Both the position numbers and the translations under genes were made by a program. A DNA stretch of 64,000 nt. It comes from Anas platyrhynchos. Its lineage: Eukaryota; Chordata; Aves; Anseriformes; Anatidae. Of the stretch, positions 10,049 through 23,300 are shown piece by piece (the first letter of the stretch is position 1; every line of letters starts with the position of its first letter). Where the stretch lies: NCBI RefSeq assembly GCF_047663525.1, contig NC_092588.1, positions 147,975,501 through 148,039,500 on the forward strand, written 5' to 3'. The notes under the pieces are model-generated. The model was not told where the DNA came from, did no database searches, and worked only from the letters and a program-made list of their open reading frames with translations.

Positions 10049-13000
10049 TCTCTTTAGTATGATGAACTATGATTTAAAGATAGAGCTGTGTGTATAACCA
10101 CATCTGTAAATGTGCAAAACATTTGTTACACATTCCTGATAGTAATTTTGACAGAGTTTGAATGCAACAGAAAGGTTTATTTGACCCAAATGTTATTTCA
10201 AGTTGAAGAAACCTGTTACTGACTATATGGTGAATACATCAAATGCCTATTGTCCAAAAACAAGGAAAAAAATGTAATGAATTAAGTATTTCATTTAAAC
10301 ATATTCAGAATTATAAAACTTGTTTTCTTTTTTAAAATATTTTTGGCAAAATTTGCATAGATTTAATATTAAGAACATATTCAGTAATATATTTATTCTA
10401 TATATTTGACATTCAGGTTTTATTTGCTGAGATAGGTCAAAGCTGTTATTCTGGATCAACTTGTTTTTCATTTTAGTCAGTGAATTTAAAATTCAGTAAT
10501 TTTCATAGTGATAGCTAACAGTTGTTTATATTTACAAACAGGGAGTATGACTTTCTATATGTGGCAACAGTGTTTGGGAACTGGAAAATATTTTGTCAAG
10601 ATTCTTACTTGATATAGTTCACAGGCAGATAATTCACTTTCTGCATGAAACTGGTGGCTCCTAAACAGTGGAATTTCTTGTGGAAGGATCAGGTACAGTG
10701 ATTCCAGTTGTTGTTTGTGTCCTACAACAGCAGTATAAGGTGATGGGAGCTACAAATTCCATGTTCTGCAGGACTGAATTATCTGTATTACATAAACTCA
10801 CTGAAACTCAGAGGAATGCACTCTGTAAAGATGTATTTTTAAGTCCAGAGATCTGTATCTGTAGATTTGCTTTAGATAATTAAGCTCCATGATGTTTATA
10901 ATTTCCGTACAGAGCAAATACCTATTTTAATCTGGCATTAACATTAAAGCACAGGTTAGAATTTCCTTATACTGAAATAATATAGTCTTTACAAATTAAG
11001 TCCTAATATCATACAATTAAAGCAAGGCATAATAATCTAAAACGTTCTGTTATTCAATGAGTCTTTAAAGCAATTACAGGTTTCTTAGTCGATACATTGA
11101 CCATGCCCACTGCATGACACTAACATATTAGCCAAAGAACATTTATTATAGCTTTTTACCAACCCGTGCAACTTTGATTTAAAGTCATGCATTCTAATAT
11201 GTTTTGACAAGTAAATTGCTTGCCTTTTTTCCTTGATAGCCAACCATATAAATAATGCATGCATAGTAATAGCTGGAGCAATAATGTAAAAGTCAAGTAA
11301 GGATATGCATACAGCATGTTAATGATAAAGGTGCACTATCCATTTCAAATGGAAAAAAAAAAAAAAAAAAAAAAAAGTAAAATGTGAAAGAAAGAGCCCA
11401 ATCCTTAAAAACACATTTTTAAAACATATTTATCATGGTAACCACCAATGAATGATGGAAGTGTATTGAAAACCCATCTTAAACAAAGACATTTTTTGCA
11501 TCCCAAAATTCTTTCTCTTCTCAAGTGGGGATTACCTCAGCATGAAGAAGCTAAAGCATAAGGAGTGGAGCAGATTTTAAGATTGAAATGACCCTCTTTG
11601 ATCACTTAGTTGGATCCTATGCAGCACAAGCCTTACAGCTTCACAGAACAGCTTCTCTGTAGGAAGTTCTATGGCTTGATTGATCATGGACTCCAACAGG
11701 AAGGCTTCTCTGAAGACCTCAAGAGAGACATCAACAATTTGCCAAAACATAGGCTTATTGACCCAAAGACATTGGGTAGTCAAATCACTACTACTGTTTT
11801 GAACTGGAAGAGAATAAAACTACTTTTAATGTATGAAAATTTATTCTTGTGATCTGTCATCTTCACTTACCAGTAACTTTTCATATTTTGAACCAGGGAA
11901 ATTAAATACCACAAATATCTCAGAAAACCTTGCACAATTTCTAACACACTCCTTTTTTTTTACACACCTTAAGGTCTAGCCACAGTTGTAAATCTCCATT
12001 TCTTCTGTAGCTGTTACTCACAAACTGTTGAGTGGGTAGTACAGTCAAGTTCTGAAATGGTTCCTTTGCACTGAGTATGTTCATGACTAGAAACAACATG
12101 ACCATGTTACTTACCAAGAGCTATGGTGCTTGATGACAAATAAGAAAAAAACCTTATGGACTTTTTCCTTTTTAAGCCCTTCACATTTTTCTTAATATTT
12201 TGAAAAATTATTTGATGAACATTTGAATGCTTTTCATAGAAAAATGATTTGTTTCAGTCAGGTCATTCCTGAAAAGTGGCCAAAACAGAGACTCCTGTTT
12301 TCAGATACTCTCTAGGTGTTGAAATGAATTGCTGTCCCTGAGACTTTTCTTCTTCCTAATAGACATGACTTGCATATTTCTCATAAAAATGCAGTTAATT
12401 CCACCTGGAATTCCTTAGTCTGAGTATAGCTGTTTTTTTGGGTTTTTGTTTGTTTGTTTACTGGAGTGAAACAAACAGTGAGATAAAGATGTCACACGTT
12501 TCAGTTATCAGAAATGTACACAGTAAAGCAAGTCAGCCATTCATTCTTTGTTTTAGTTTGCATTGTTTTATTTGATCCATTTAGAGTTGATATCAGACTA
12601 TATTCCAACCTTAGGAATCTAATTTACTTTGAAAAGTTATATTTTCTGTATATTTTTCAAAAATATTTGATATTTTATCTTCCCTTGGGGAAATACTTGA
12701 ACTAAATCATGTATATATAAAATGACATTCTATCATTCATATAGCAAGGTGTGTTTTTTATGATACAAATTTCGGTGTCAATTCTTACCATAATTGGTTC
12801 ATTTTAATAAAGGAATATAAAGGACAGTGGTTTAAAATGCAATTACTATTTAAATAAAACCACAGATGCAGAGACAGAATCTTTTGTTTTGTAGTTTTGG
12901 TACAACATGTAGCTGCCAGAACTCATTTCTGATCCGTTTATCAGCATGTAATTTAAATGTTCATATCTTCCCAGACAAACTGTATGATTAGCTACTTAAA

Positions 13001-14506
13001 TATCCTCATTTTGTTCTTTTAAACAATTGCTATAAAGAGCGGGTTCTTTGCTATATCAGCAAGTGATTTGGACATGAATATGTAATATGCATGCTGCAGA
13101 TATAAATAATCATAAAAAAAACTGATAGGAATGTTTAATACTTATAATTTTATTGAAATCATGTTGAAACACAGATAAAGCATGTTAGTAATAATAATGT
13201 TATTTTAACAGAAACCCATCCTTCCCTCTGTCCATTTCTCCCTTCAGTGGACAAGGAAGAAGGATGGAAGGAAGTTCAAGAAGGCTCTTATCTGGAATGA
13301 TAATATCCATGGACCTACTCTCATGTACTAAAGTGAGAGAACATGAGACAATATGATTGTTTCTCAGAAGAATCAAATATGTTTTATAAATAACAAAAAT
13401 ACAGTTTCCAAAACTATTTCCAATCTCCTGTTAACCTCTTAAGAGGAGATTTAGTGAGTGTGTTTTTGTGATTTCCTTCTCTGGGTTCTCTTGAAAATTT
13501 CATTTCAATATCATAAACTATGCTTTTGTTTTCAGTTAACATTTATATTATTATAGTATCTTGTAGGTTATGTATACACCTGCATTTTTCCCACCCTATT
13601 TTTTTTTCGTTTCTACCTGTAGAACTAATGAAGTTTATCAACCAATGGACTATATCGCTGTCTCGTTGTGGCCACATCAGGAGGCCATTTGTACTCTAAT
13701 CACTATCTCTAATAAGCCAAAAAAATAAATATATAAAAAAATTATTGATACATTCAACAATAAATTCCATTACGCAACTGCTTCAGCTTAACAACATTTC
13801 TGTTTCGGATAAGGGTGAAAGGAAGTGAGATCTTAACACTGACTAAATTCAGAAGGTTTTCTCTTCATCTAGGAATAAGACTTTCCATGTATTCTTATGA
13901 GTGAGAACTTATTTTTGCAATATAACCAAAATTTGCACATTGCCTAGTGGTCAGAAGTACACCTGAACAAAGAGAAAAGTATTTTCAAAAGGGAGTTTAT
14001 TTGGTCTGTATGAAAAAAATCTTTTAGCTTGGCAAGTTGAAAATATTTTTGCAGGGCTGTCTTGACTTGTGACAGCAGAACTGAATGGAAAGCAGTAGCT
14101 GAATTTTCTTATGACTGAGGACTTCAGTTGAATCAGAGGCTATTGAAAATCATTCAGATATTAGCAGGATTTGGCTCTTAACCAGGGGAAAATCTAGGAG
14201 TTTAGAGGAATCAAAATATCTGTTGGCAAGACCTGTTTCTTGCAGATGTCATATAGCCAACTAAACTGTTTTCTTATAAAGAGTTATAGTATAGCTGGGA
14301 CCAATTATATTTAAATGATGCTTCTGATAACAATTATTTAACATTTTAAATGTCTGAGAACATATGTGAAACTAATCAACATATGTACAAAATGAAAACT
14401 GCAGCATGGCCATAAGGTTTTATAATAAAGTAAAAAAGTGTGTAGGAGGTATCTATTAGAGGTGTCTATTATAGAAGCTGTCTATTACTTGGTGAATTGC
14501 AGGGGA
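10049..14506. other. Unique AT-rich DNA, possibly with conserved non-coding segments
   Basis: No exons recognised. An A24 run lies at 11353-11376. The parts at about 11090-11340 and 12900-13130 are free of simple repeats and rich in short homeobox- or octamer-like words (ATGCATGCAT, TAATGATAAA, ATTAGCTACTTAAAT), as developmental enhancers often are. I cannot show conservation from one sequence. Confidence 0.4.
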
Positions 14507-15110
14507 AAGGAAGGAAGGAAGGAAGGAAGGAAGGAAGGAAGGAAGGAAGGAAGGAAGGAAGGAAGGAAGGAAGGAAGGAAGGAAGGAAGGAAGGAAGGAA
14601 GGAAGGAAGGAAGGAAGGAAGGAGGGAAGGAAGGAGGGAAGGAAGGAGGGAAGGAAGGAGGGAAGGAAGGAAGGAAGGAAGGAAGGAAGGAAGGAAGGAA
14701 GGAAGGAAGGAAGGAAGGAAGGAAGGAAGGAAGGAAGGAAGGAAGGAAGGAAGGAAGGAAGGAAGGAAGGAAGGAAGGAAGGAAGGAAGGAAGGAAGGAA
14801 GGAAGGAAGGAAGGAAGGAAGGAAGGAAGGAAGGAAGGAAGGAAGGAAGGAAGGAAGGAGGGAAGGAAGGAGGGAAGGAAGGAGGGAAGGAAGGAGGGAA
14901 GGAAGGAAGGAAGGAAGGAAGGAAGGAAGGAAGGAAGGAAGGAAGGAAGGAAGGAAGGAAGGAAGGAAGGAAGGAAGGAAGGAAGGAAGGAAGGAAGGAA
15001 GGAAGGAAGGAAGGAAGGAAGGAAGGAAGGAAGGAAGGAAGGAAGGAAGGAAGGAAGGAAGGAAGGAAGGAAGGAAGGAAGGAAGGAAGGAAGGAAGGAA
15101 GGAAGGAAGG
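14507..15110 (+). repeat. (GGAA)n tetranucleotide array, about 605 bp
   Basis: About 150 units of GGAA, all purine on the plus strand. Variant GGAGGG steps occur in two identical groups of four, each spaced 12 bp: starts at 14621, 14633, 14645, 14657 and again at 14857, 14869, 14881, 14893. Open frames of more than 200 codons on both strands (KEGR and SFLP repeats) come from the repeat and are not genes. GGAA is also the core ETS-factor binding site. Confidence 0.98.
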
Positions 15111-17600
15111 ACTGGTTGTAAAATAAACAAAATTTTCATGTAAATCTGCTGAACCAATGAAGAGAGAGAACCTCAGGAGATCAAACTGAGCTGGCTGTGC
15201 CATTGAAAAGAAAATCAGAACATTTTTGGTAACATATGTAGAAAAACATATTTTCTTACAAAATTCAGAGTCAAAAGATAGACATTGGCATGTCCAGGGT
15301 TACTGTGCTTTAGAAAAGTTCAGAAACTGTGCAAATCTAGCAGCAGGTGAACTCTTTTTCCATTTTGCTAATTGTTAAGCTATACCACTGCTGAAGCTAA
15401 TGCATTATTCTTTCAGTGATGGTGATATAAAGGTGATATAAATCTATTTTATCAATTGCTTATAATTTCAATGAGCAAACTAATAGTGTTTAGCCAGTAT
15501 GGTCCATTGAATAGTTGATTAAAAAGTAGTTCTTGCACTAAAAGAATAACAAACCAATAATCATTGCTTCTATCTCTTCTAAACCGTAAAGAGCTGTCTT
15601 TCAAGAAAAATAACAAGCCAGGTGGCACTATATATACTTGTACACTTTGACTGAAGATCAGAGCCTTTGTGTCTAATTTCTTATTATTTGTCTTTAAGAG
15701 GTGATATAACCTGTGCTGTCATCTGTTTAATTTGACTACTTAATGTAGTCTCCTTAGACTAACTTTGACAATGCTTTGTCAGGATTTTATGGTGTGGATG
15801 TCATCACCAATGAGTTACACAGCCTTTGCTGAGTCTGAACTTTGACATTTAAGTGGTCTCAGCTGTGAATAGACATCTACGATGCTTATTTGCATTCACA
15901 TTCTGTTTTGATATTGTATCATTTCATTAAGTCCTAATTCTTCCCTAACTAGGTTATTCCCAACCTGGGAGAAAAGGTTCTTTGAATTTTGATATAAAAT
16001 TTGATCTTGAATAGAGGAAAAAAAAATAATAAAAAAATAAAGTGTTGTCATGAAAGAAAATAATTTTCTGGTAAATAAAAATTTGCCTTCTAATAAGGGG
16101 AATGTCTCCTCCTGACATGTCTCCTCCTGACATGTGGGTTTTGATTCTGCTTTAACTCTTTTTGTATACCAAGAAAAGCCAGCTGAAATCAGTGGCATTA
16201 GTAGTCTTAAAAATAAATACTATCAGAATTGGGATCCATGATCTCAAACAAAAGTTTTACTACTATAAATGCAATAATTATACCCTGTTATCCATATATA
16301 TCTTTAGATGTATGCATTCACTTCCATCTCTGTATACAGGTATACACTCTGGGTTCAAACAGAAATTAAAGAATGATTTTTTTTTTTTTCAGAAGAATGA
16401 AAGAAATCATAAACACTTCATCTAGGAATTGTTATATAAGTGTTTTACAAATATTAATATTGTCAGTGAATCATCTAGGTGAGGATCCCATCAGCTCCAA
16501 GGTCCAGACCTCAAAATGTCCATGTGTGCTAATTCCCACTGCAGTCTCCTTTTCTGCTCTTCAGGCATGAAGTCCAAATAGACAAAAATAAAATTGTCTT
16601 GACATTTTGCTGTGTTTGTATATTTTACATACAGAAATAATATTAAAAAAAAAAAAAGTTGTTAATGTAACAAAGTTAGATGCTCTTCCACAGAATAGCA
16701 ATTTTTTTAAAAGTAATAGATATAACTTTTTTATAAATGTGTATATTTGTACATGTAGCATATATTTATATATTTATTTATGTATGCCTTTATTTATGCC
16801 TGTCTAACAATCTTTAGCTTATATTATTTACTCTTCAGTGCTTTCCCAAATACTGGAGCATTTATGAGGGGAAGAAAAGATAATATAAAAATGACAGAGT
16901 AATTATCTCAAGAAGAAAATCTACCACAGCCTGTTATTATCACCAATTTCTTTTGGATTTACCCAGAAAAAATTGACAGTTCAAATCAGTGAAAGAAGTG
17001 GTGAGAACTGAGGTACTAATTCTTCAACATTACGCATATTGGCATTGGTTTCTTCTGCTAGCAATTACTTTTCAGCCCAGGAAAGGAATCACCACTGTAA
17101 TTATGTGATGTATGGTTTAGTGAAACCTATTTGACCTCCTTTCAAATTCTATCAGCTCAAAGTCCATGCAGAGCAGCAAGTAATCTTTCACAAATTTGCT
17201 CTATGTAAATCAAAACCCATTAGGTCTGTGTCTGGTATTAACATTACAACAGCATCTACTGTAAGTACCCAGGGAATCTAATAAAGTATCTGTTACTCCT
17301 GGAGACTGAGACTAGGATAACTTTTTGTTTCCTGTGCTATTCTGTTGACAGAAAGTGGAAAGATGTTAGTAGCAACCCAATGTCAATGAAGGAATTTTCT
17401 TATATTTAGAAATTACACTCCTAATAATAAGAGAGATCTATTCTCTAACCATCTTACCTACTTACTTTCTGTCCTTGATGACTGCTGTGTAGAATTGCAA
17501 GCAATAATCTTTCATGGTTTGAGGAGTATCTCAAAAGGGAATTGATCCAATTTCTAATGAACACCAGATATGGAGTAACTGGGTCCTGAATACTGCATTA
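15111..17600. other. Unique AT-rich DNA, no gene seen
   Basis: It contains a direct 11-bp duplication GGTGATATAAA (about 15421-15443), a 15-bp tandem repeat ATGTCTCCTCCTGAC (16102-16116 and 16117-16131), and a T run near 16377. Short open frames at 15896-16807 have no recognisable motif. Confidence 0.5.
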
Positions 17601-18157
17601 ATCACAGAATCACAGAATCACAGAATTTCTAGGTTGGAAGAGACCTCAAGATCATCGAGTCCAATCTCTGACCTAACGCCAACAGTCCCCACTAAACCAT
17701 ATCACTAAGCTCTACATCTAAACGTCTTTTAAAGACATCCAGGGATGGTGACTCCACCACCTCCCTGGGCAGCCTGTTCCAGTGTCTAACAACCCTTTTG
17801 GTAAAGAAGTTCTTCCTAACATCTAACCTAAAACTCCCCTGGCGCAACTTTAGCCCATTCCCCTTCATCCTGTCACCAGGCACATGGGAGAATAGACCAA
17901 CCCCCACCTCACTACAGCCTCCTTTAAGGTATCTGTAAAGAGCAATAAGGTCGCCCCTGAGCCTCCTCTTCTCCAGGCTGAACAAGCCCAGCTCCCTCAG
18001 CCGCTCCTCGTAGGACTTGTTCTCCAGGCCCCTCACCAGCTTCATCGCCCTTCTCTGGACCCGCTCAAGCACCTCGATGTCCTTCTTGTAGCGAGGGGCC
18101 CAAAACTGAACACAGTACTCGAGGTGCAGCCTCACCAGAGCTGAGTACAGGGTTAAG
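17601..18157 (-). mobile_element. CR1 LINE, 5'-truncated 3' end (young subfamily)
   Basis: Minus-strand CR1 of about 557 bp. On the plus strand it starts with three copies of CACAGAAT (17603-17626), the inverse of the ATTCTGTG tail, then GGTTGGAAGAGACC and the ORF2 end. Subfamily and length closely match the copy at 2158-2745 in the opposite orientation. The 5' truncation point is at about 18155, followed directly by a CA- and C-rich patch. Confidence 0.96.
17692..18155 (-). pseudogene. CR1 ORF2 C-terminal remnant, open
   Basis: About 154 residues of uninterrupted ORF2 end: [67 protein letters not shown] and [19 protein letters not shown], ending at the natural stop at 17692. It is the best kept coding piece in the window, which suggests a fairly recent insertion. 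It lacks the endonuclease and the reverse-transcriptase core, so it is inactive. The apparent first ATG at 18174 lies in flanking DNA, outside the CR1 part. Confidence 0.9.
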
Positions 18158-20257
18158 TGGCAGTATTTCCACACACACCCCCCCCCAACTGTGGGGGGGA
18201 GGGAGGGAAATAAATAAATAAAGATCCTGAATTTTTGTTGTGGTTTTCAAAGGCATTTCAAAGTTTGTTGTGGAAAGGTCTCAATGTGAAATGCTGACAA
18301 TATCATGCCACAAATAGAAAAATGGCCATATTTATTAAGTCTGCTGATGTACTGATATATGATTAGCTTTATTACTAGCAAGAAGACACTATGACTATAA
18401 AACTCATACCTGCAGATTTTGGGAAGCAGATAAAGAATCCTTAATTTTTGTTGCAGACCATAGGGTCTCTGGAGGAACAAGTGGCAACAGAGAAAATTAA
18501 CAGACCATTCCAGGAGGTGTCTATCAGGCTATGGCTACACCACCAGAAGATCTGTAAACCCATCTCCTTATAAAAGTATACCCTGCTTTCACAGACATGG
18601 AGCGTTCTCAGGCAATGCCAACAACATGCAGAATAGGAAGCAGCAACAAGCTCCAAAACAGACTGTATTTCTACTTAAGGTAGTAGACTGAGAGATTTCT
18701 TATCCTTCCCAATGACTTCCTTCCCAATGACTATCCTTCCCAATAAAAGGCAATATCGCCCATTCAAAGTGCTTCAAAGTGCATTCAAAGCTTTACCTCT
18801 GTTTTGCTAAGAGACCAACCGAAAGTGGGAGAGTAAGAAGAACCAACCTACCTGAAACTTTACTTTGCCTATATTAACTGATAATTTTAATATGGAGAAT
18901 ACCTAGAAGTTTGCATTTATCAAAATCAAAGACTGTATAGTCAAGGACACATGCTCTGGTAGGTGTGTTGGGAACATCTAAATCAGCACAGTAGAGGTTT
19001 TCTAAAGGAGATTGGAAATGAGTTTCTCTTTCATATAGAAGAGAGTCTTCATAAGCAAAATAACTGTTCTGAAAAGTACCATAAAATATTCCTGGCTTTT
19101 ATGTTTGTTGTTTGTTGTTGCTGTTTTTAGTTTGGTTGGTTCGTTTTGGTTTTGTGTGCATTTTTTTTGTTTGTTTGTTTTGTTAGGTTGGTTGTTGGTT
19201 GTTAGGTTGGTTGTTGGTTTGTTGTTTTTTTGCTTCATCTGTTATGTTTTGTTTTGATTGATTTATTTATTTATGGAAAAGGAACAGCATTTATCTCTGG
19301 AGGTCACAGCCAAAAAATATTCACAAAGTTTTAATAACCTTTTAACAACTGGCATCTATGGTTCTAATACCCTGTCTGACAGACTGTGTCAGAAAAGTAA
19401 AATTAGGCCTGGGATACACTGGCCTAAGAAATGACACATTGAACATGTTGAAAATAAAATCTCAGACCAACAGATGCCAATGAAAGACATGTCATTATGT
19501 CTGGGATTTTATGGATCTTATCAACTACTTTATCTGCCACCTTGCACCATGTACCTGCACATATTGCATGACTGCTGCTTATTTGAACCTTCACCTGGCT
19601 GTTACAAGAAAACAGGCTACATATGGCAAGGTTTGATCTAGTTTGATTATTTTACTTTGTGTAAAGGCAGATAAAATTACAACATATCAAAAAAATTGTG
19701 GAAAAATCAATATATCATAAACGTCTTCCGAACCAATACAGTCAGTTTTCCAGAAGATGACTCTTTTTTTCTCCTCTGTGACTCTTGTTTAAAACAAGTC
19801 AAGAAATATTTTAGAAATGGTAATATTTTCAAATACTAGAATATATGTAAAAGTCAAGAAAACTTCTATTTAATTGACATTTAAGAAAAAAAAAAAAAAA
19901 GTAAAAGGAAAAGTAAAATGGAAAATCAAAGCTATACCATTGTTTTTTCCACATTTCATTTCCCAAATGAATGTAAGAAATTAAAAAGGAATTCAGCGCA
20001 AAGAAAAAAAAATAAAATAAAAGACAATTCCTATTAACATACTGATTCTTTTTTTTTTTTTTAAATTTAGTCTGAGACTAGTCAAAAAACACAGAATTGA
20101 GACTTATGGAGAACATAATGCCAGTGGCTCAGAGGCCTTCAGAATTCCATTAAGATTTTCAGGGAATACTGTGCTATTTTTGGAGGCTGACTGAACAAGG
20201 GTACTTAATCATCCAATGTACATATGAAAGTTTCAAGGTGAATCCTTGCTATTTATT
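18158..20257. other. Unique DNA with low-complexity patches
   Basis: No gene seen. A C9 run (18178-18186) and a G7 run (18193-18199) separated by AACTGT can pair as a hairpin next to the CR1 truncation point. CCTTCCCAATGACT-type repeats lie at about 18703-18745. A GGTTGGTTGTT-rich stretch lies at about 19095-19245 and gives asparagine- and threonine-rich spurious frames. Confidence 0.5.
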
Positions 20258-20300
20258 GGGGGGGGGGGGGGGGGGGTTAAAGAGAGAGAGAGAGAGAGAG
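20258..20300 (+). repeat. G19 run followed by (AG)10
   Basis: Nineteen consecutive G (20258-20276), TTAA, then about ten AG units to 20300. Both parts are purine-rich on the plus strand. Exact lengths in such runs are often sequencing- or assembly-dependent. Confidence 0.95.
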
Positions 20301-23300
20301 CAATAGCAATGACTAATTGGTCTTATTCTTCATATAAACAAGCATTTTGCCGATTAAGTTATCCCTCTACTTCATATTTTATAAGCTATTATTGTTAAAT
20401 ATTGCTTAGTTTGGTTAAAAACACCCCTAAAATGGACTGGAAGGTCCAAAGGACATAATATGGACTATAGAAAACATATTTGCATAACATTAATGGTAAT
20501 TATTTTGCAAACTGTGTTATTTGCTTATTTGTCTTTCTAGGATTAAGCTAAATGATATAAATGAGTCAAAATCATTCTAACTTCTCATGACTACACTATA
20601 GCTCAGTAACACCCTATGTTTTTAAATGCATTATTTCAAAAGAATTGCTCTGAGGATCCATACCTTCAAATAACCTGAACCATGTAATAAGCACCTCCAG
20701 ATAACTCAAGCAAAGTCAAATGTAGAGAGGATGTATTATGGAAGAGGCAGAAGGGTTTTCAGGAAAAAAAATAAAGTAAAATAAAATTTTTAGTTAGGTA
20801 GAAGAACCTATGGAAGAGGTTCCTACTTAAAAAAAAAATAAAACTTTGTATATTTTGTTCTTACACTGAGTCACATGGGTTTTATTGTTGTTTTCCTACC
20901 AAGCCTATGCTTATGATACTTAATTCTGACTATAACCTCTGACACTAGCTGGTTCTGCCCTATTCTTTTCACCCCACGTTGGTTCTTGCCCTGAATGTTA
21001 GAGAGTGGCAAGCAGCTGCTGATCCCATCTCATCTGGAACAATTTGCCCAATTCATCACCACTGAAAGTGTCCAGATCTCTCCCACCCCAGACCTCCTGA
21101 TGCAGAAGGAAGCCAATACCTGACAGCAAGGGCAGAGCAATGTGTTTAGTTTATTGCCCTGCTCCACCCTGGTGGTGAAGAAAAGGGTTGCCCCCAAGGT
21201 ATCTGCCAATGTCCACTGGGCTGGATGAGGACCAGTTACGATCTCCTGGCTCTTCCTTTGGCTCTTCTTTTTTTACAGGGTATCTACCTCTTTCACCATT
21301 CCAATCACTTCCCTAAAAAGCAACCTGCATTGACTTACGTTTCCCCATAGTTTGTGTTCCATCTCTAACCAAATTTGTATTTCTGATATCACTGGCAGTG
21401 TAATTTTGACATTGTATGATACTGTTGACATGGCTTCCTGTGTGCAAAGTATGACACCTAGGCATGCCTGTAAGGAATAGAAAGTTTCAAGGTCTCCATG
21501 GTTTCCCATTCTAGTTATCTGTGGAGTCTAAATGCTTACCCAAATCCCCCTTCCTTTCTGGTGACTTCGATATTTCCTTCTCAATAATTTCTGTAACCGT
21601 TATCCACTCTTCATATTGCCATTTGTGTTATTTGCTATTTCTTGTTTTAAACCCAGTTTTCCATGTCCTGTTCAGTTAGCTTAATGCTAGCTGGCCAGGA
21701 CTCCCATAACAGTTGATACCACAGGTAGAGGGCATGGGCCTGAGCCAGAGAGGAATCTGAAGAGTCAGATTAGTAACTTGAAGAGTCAGCTAGATTTTGA
21801 TACTCTATGAAAAAACAATTAGGAAACACAGAGTCAGGCCTTTAAATTTGCAGTTTCTTTAGTTGTTGCTAAAATGTGCAGAAACATTTGGTATTTGTTT
21901 CCTAAATACTAAAGTCTTCATGCCCCAGTATTTTGTTGTCACAGACAGCTGAGAGAACATTGAAATGTTAACTATTAATTTAGTCCTGATCATCACATAG
22001 TTTCCTAACTAATTGAAATGGTAATTTCAATTAACTGAAGAGAAAACAAATGACAGGTAGATACCCAACCAGAATCCAAAACTGGAAAACAAAGTAAGCA
22101 TTTGTGTGTGGGAATCATTAGTCAACATTGTGGCTAAACACTATTTACATATATTCCACTGTCTTGACAGGACTTGGTTTCAGATAACTTTTTTTCACTG
22201 ATCCAGTGATCCATCTGAAGGGTTGTCTTTCCAGAAGGGACAGTCTATCCAGATGTTATGTCACCTCTATGACATAACATTTTGAGTACTTACTAATCAA
22301 CCAGCTCATTTGGTGGTTCACTGACTCCTTCCTGTTTCTTAGATGATTTCAGTACCTTGGTCAGTACATCTGGAAAATATAAACAACATCTATCTAATTT
22401 TAAAAGCTGTTCAATGATGCTTACAAGCTTTGCTGTAAGTATAATTGGCTATTCATGAATTAATTTAGGAAAAAAAAATGTTTTTCTACATTAATTCCAC
22501 TTTGATCAGTTGCCAAATGTTTGTTTCTCCTACTTTTCATCTTGAAGTATTATGGTTAAGGATATTAACCAACTGAATGTCAACATCTCAATGTCATCCT
22601 TCATTGTTTTGAATCACATTTTTCCAGAAATTAATTTGTTGTCTCTGTCCTGTGATTCAGAGGCGATGTTTTCTCTTGTTGCCTTATCACCTTCAATCCT
22701 TACTCCTGCATTGCTGTTGGGAGTTAACTTCCTCATATATTCTGTTCTGTCATTGTGTAACATCTGCTTTCATCCTGTTTATCACACATAGGAATATTCT
22801 ATTTCCAGTTAAAATATTTCTTTTATACAGGTATTTTACTCAGGTATTCCACTCAAAGTTTTTTTTTTCAGATAATGACAAATAAAAAATCATTTCATTT
22901 CAATGGGAAAATGAAATTTTAAATGTGGCAGCTTGTCAAAATTCTATCCCAAGGAATATTACTAAATAACCTGCTAAGGAGCACTCGAAAGAGGAAAACA
23001 TATCTTATTGGGAGGATGAGATATTTTATTACTTACAGACTGTTGCATTCCAAATGGAATGTTATGGAGGCTTAAAATTGTTTTATGCTTTTTTTAGGAA
23101 TTTAAATTCCTGTGTTACTAATCTGGAAGTCTAAGCTAAATGAACTGGATATATTTGTGTTTTCAGTTGCCTCATGCTGTTGCCTGAAGAATAAATGTTT
23201 ACTGCAGTATCCTTCAATCCTATATCTTATGCTCCAAAGTTAATAAATCACTCGAAATTTGGAGTGGAATCATTAATGTAGTTCTACATATATTTAAGTA

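Noticed and set aside
9823..10062. 79-codon REGKG repeat protein
   Set aside because: Translation of the AAGGG array.
14438..15203. Open frames of 209-244 codons on both strands (KEGR and SFLP repeats)
   Set aside because: They exist only because GGAA repeats lack stops in several frames; low-complexity translation of a microsatellite.
21273..21509. 78-codon minus-strand frame considered as a retroviral envelope fragment
   Set aside because: No motif I could name with confidence, no LTRs nearby, and neighbouring frames are stopped.
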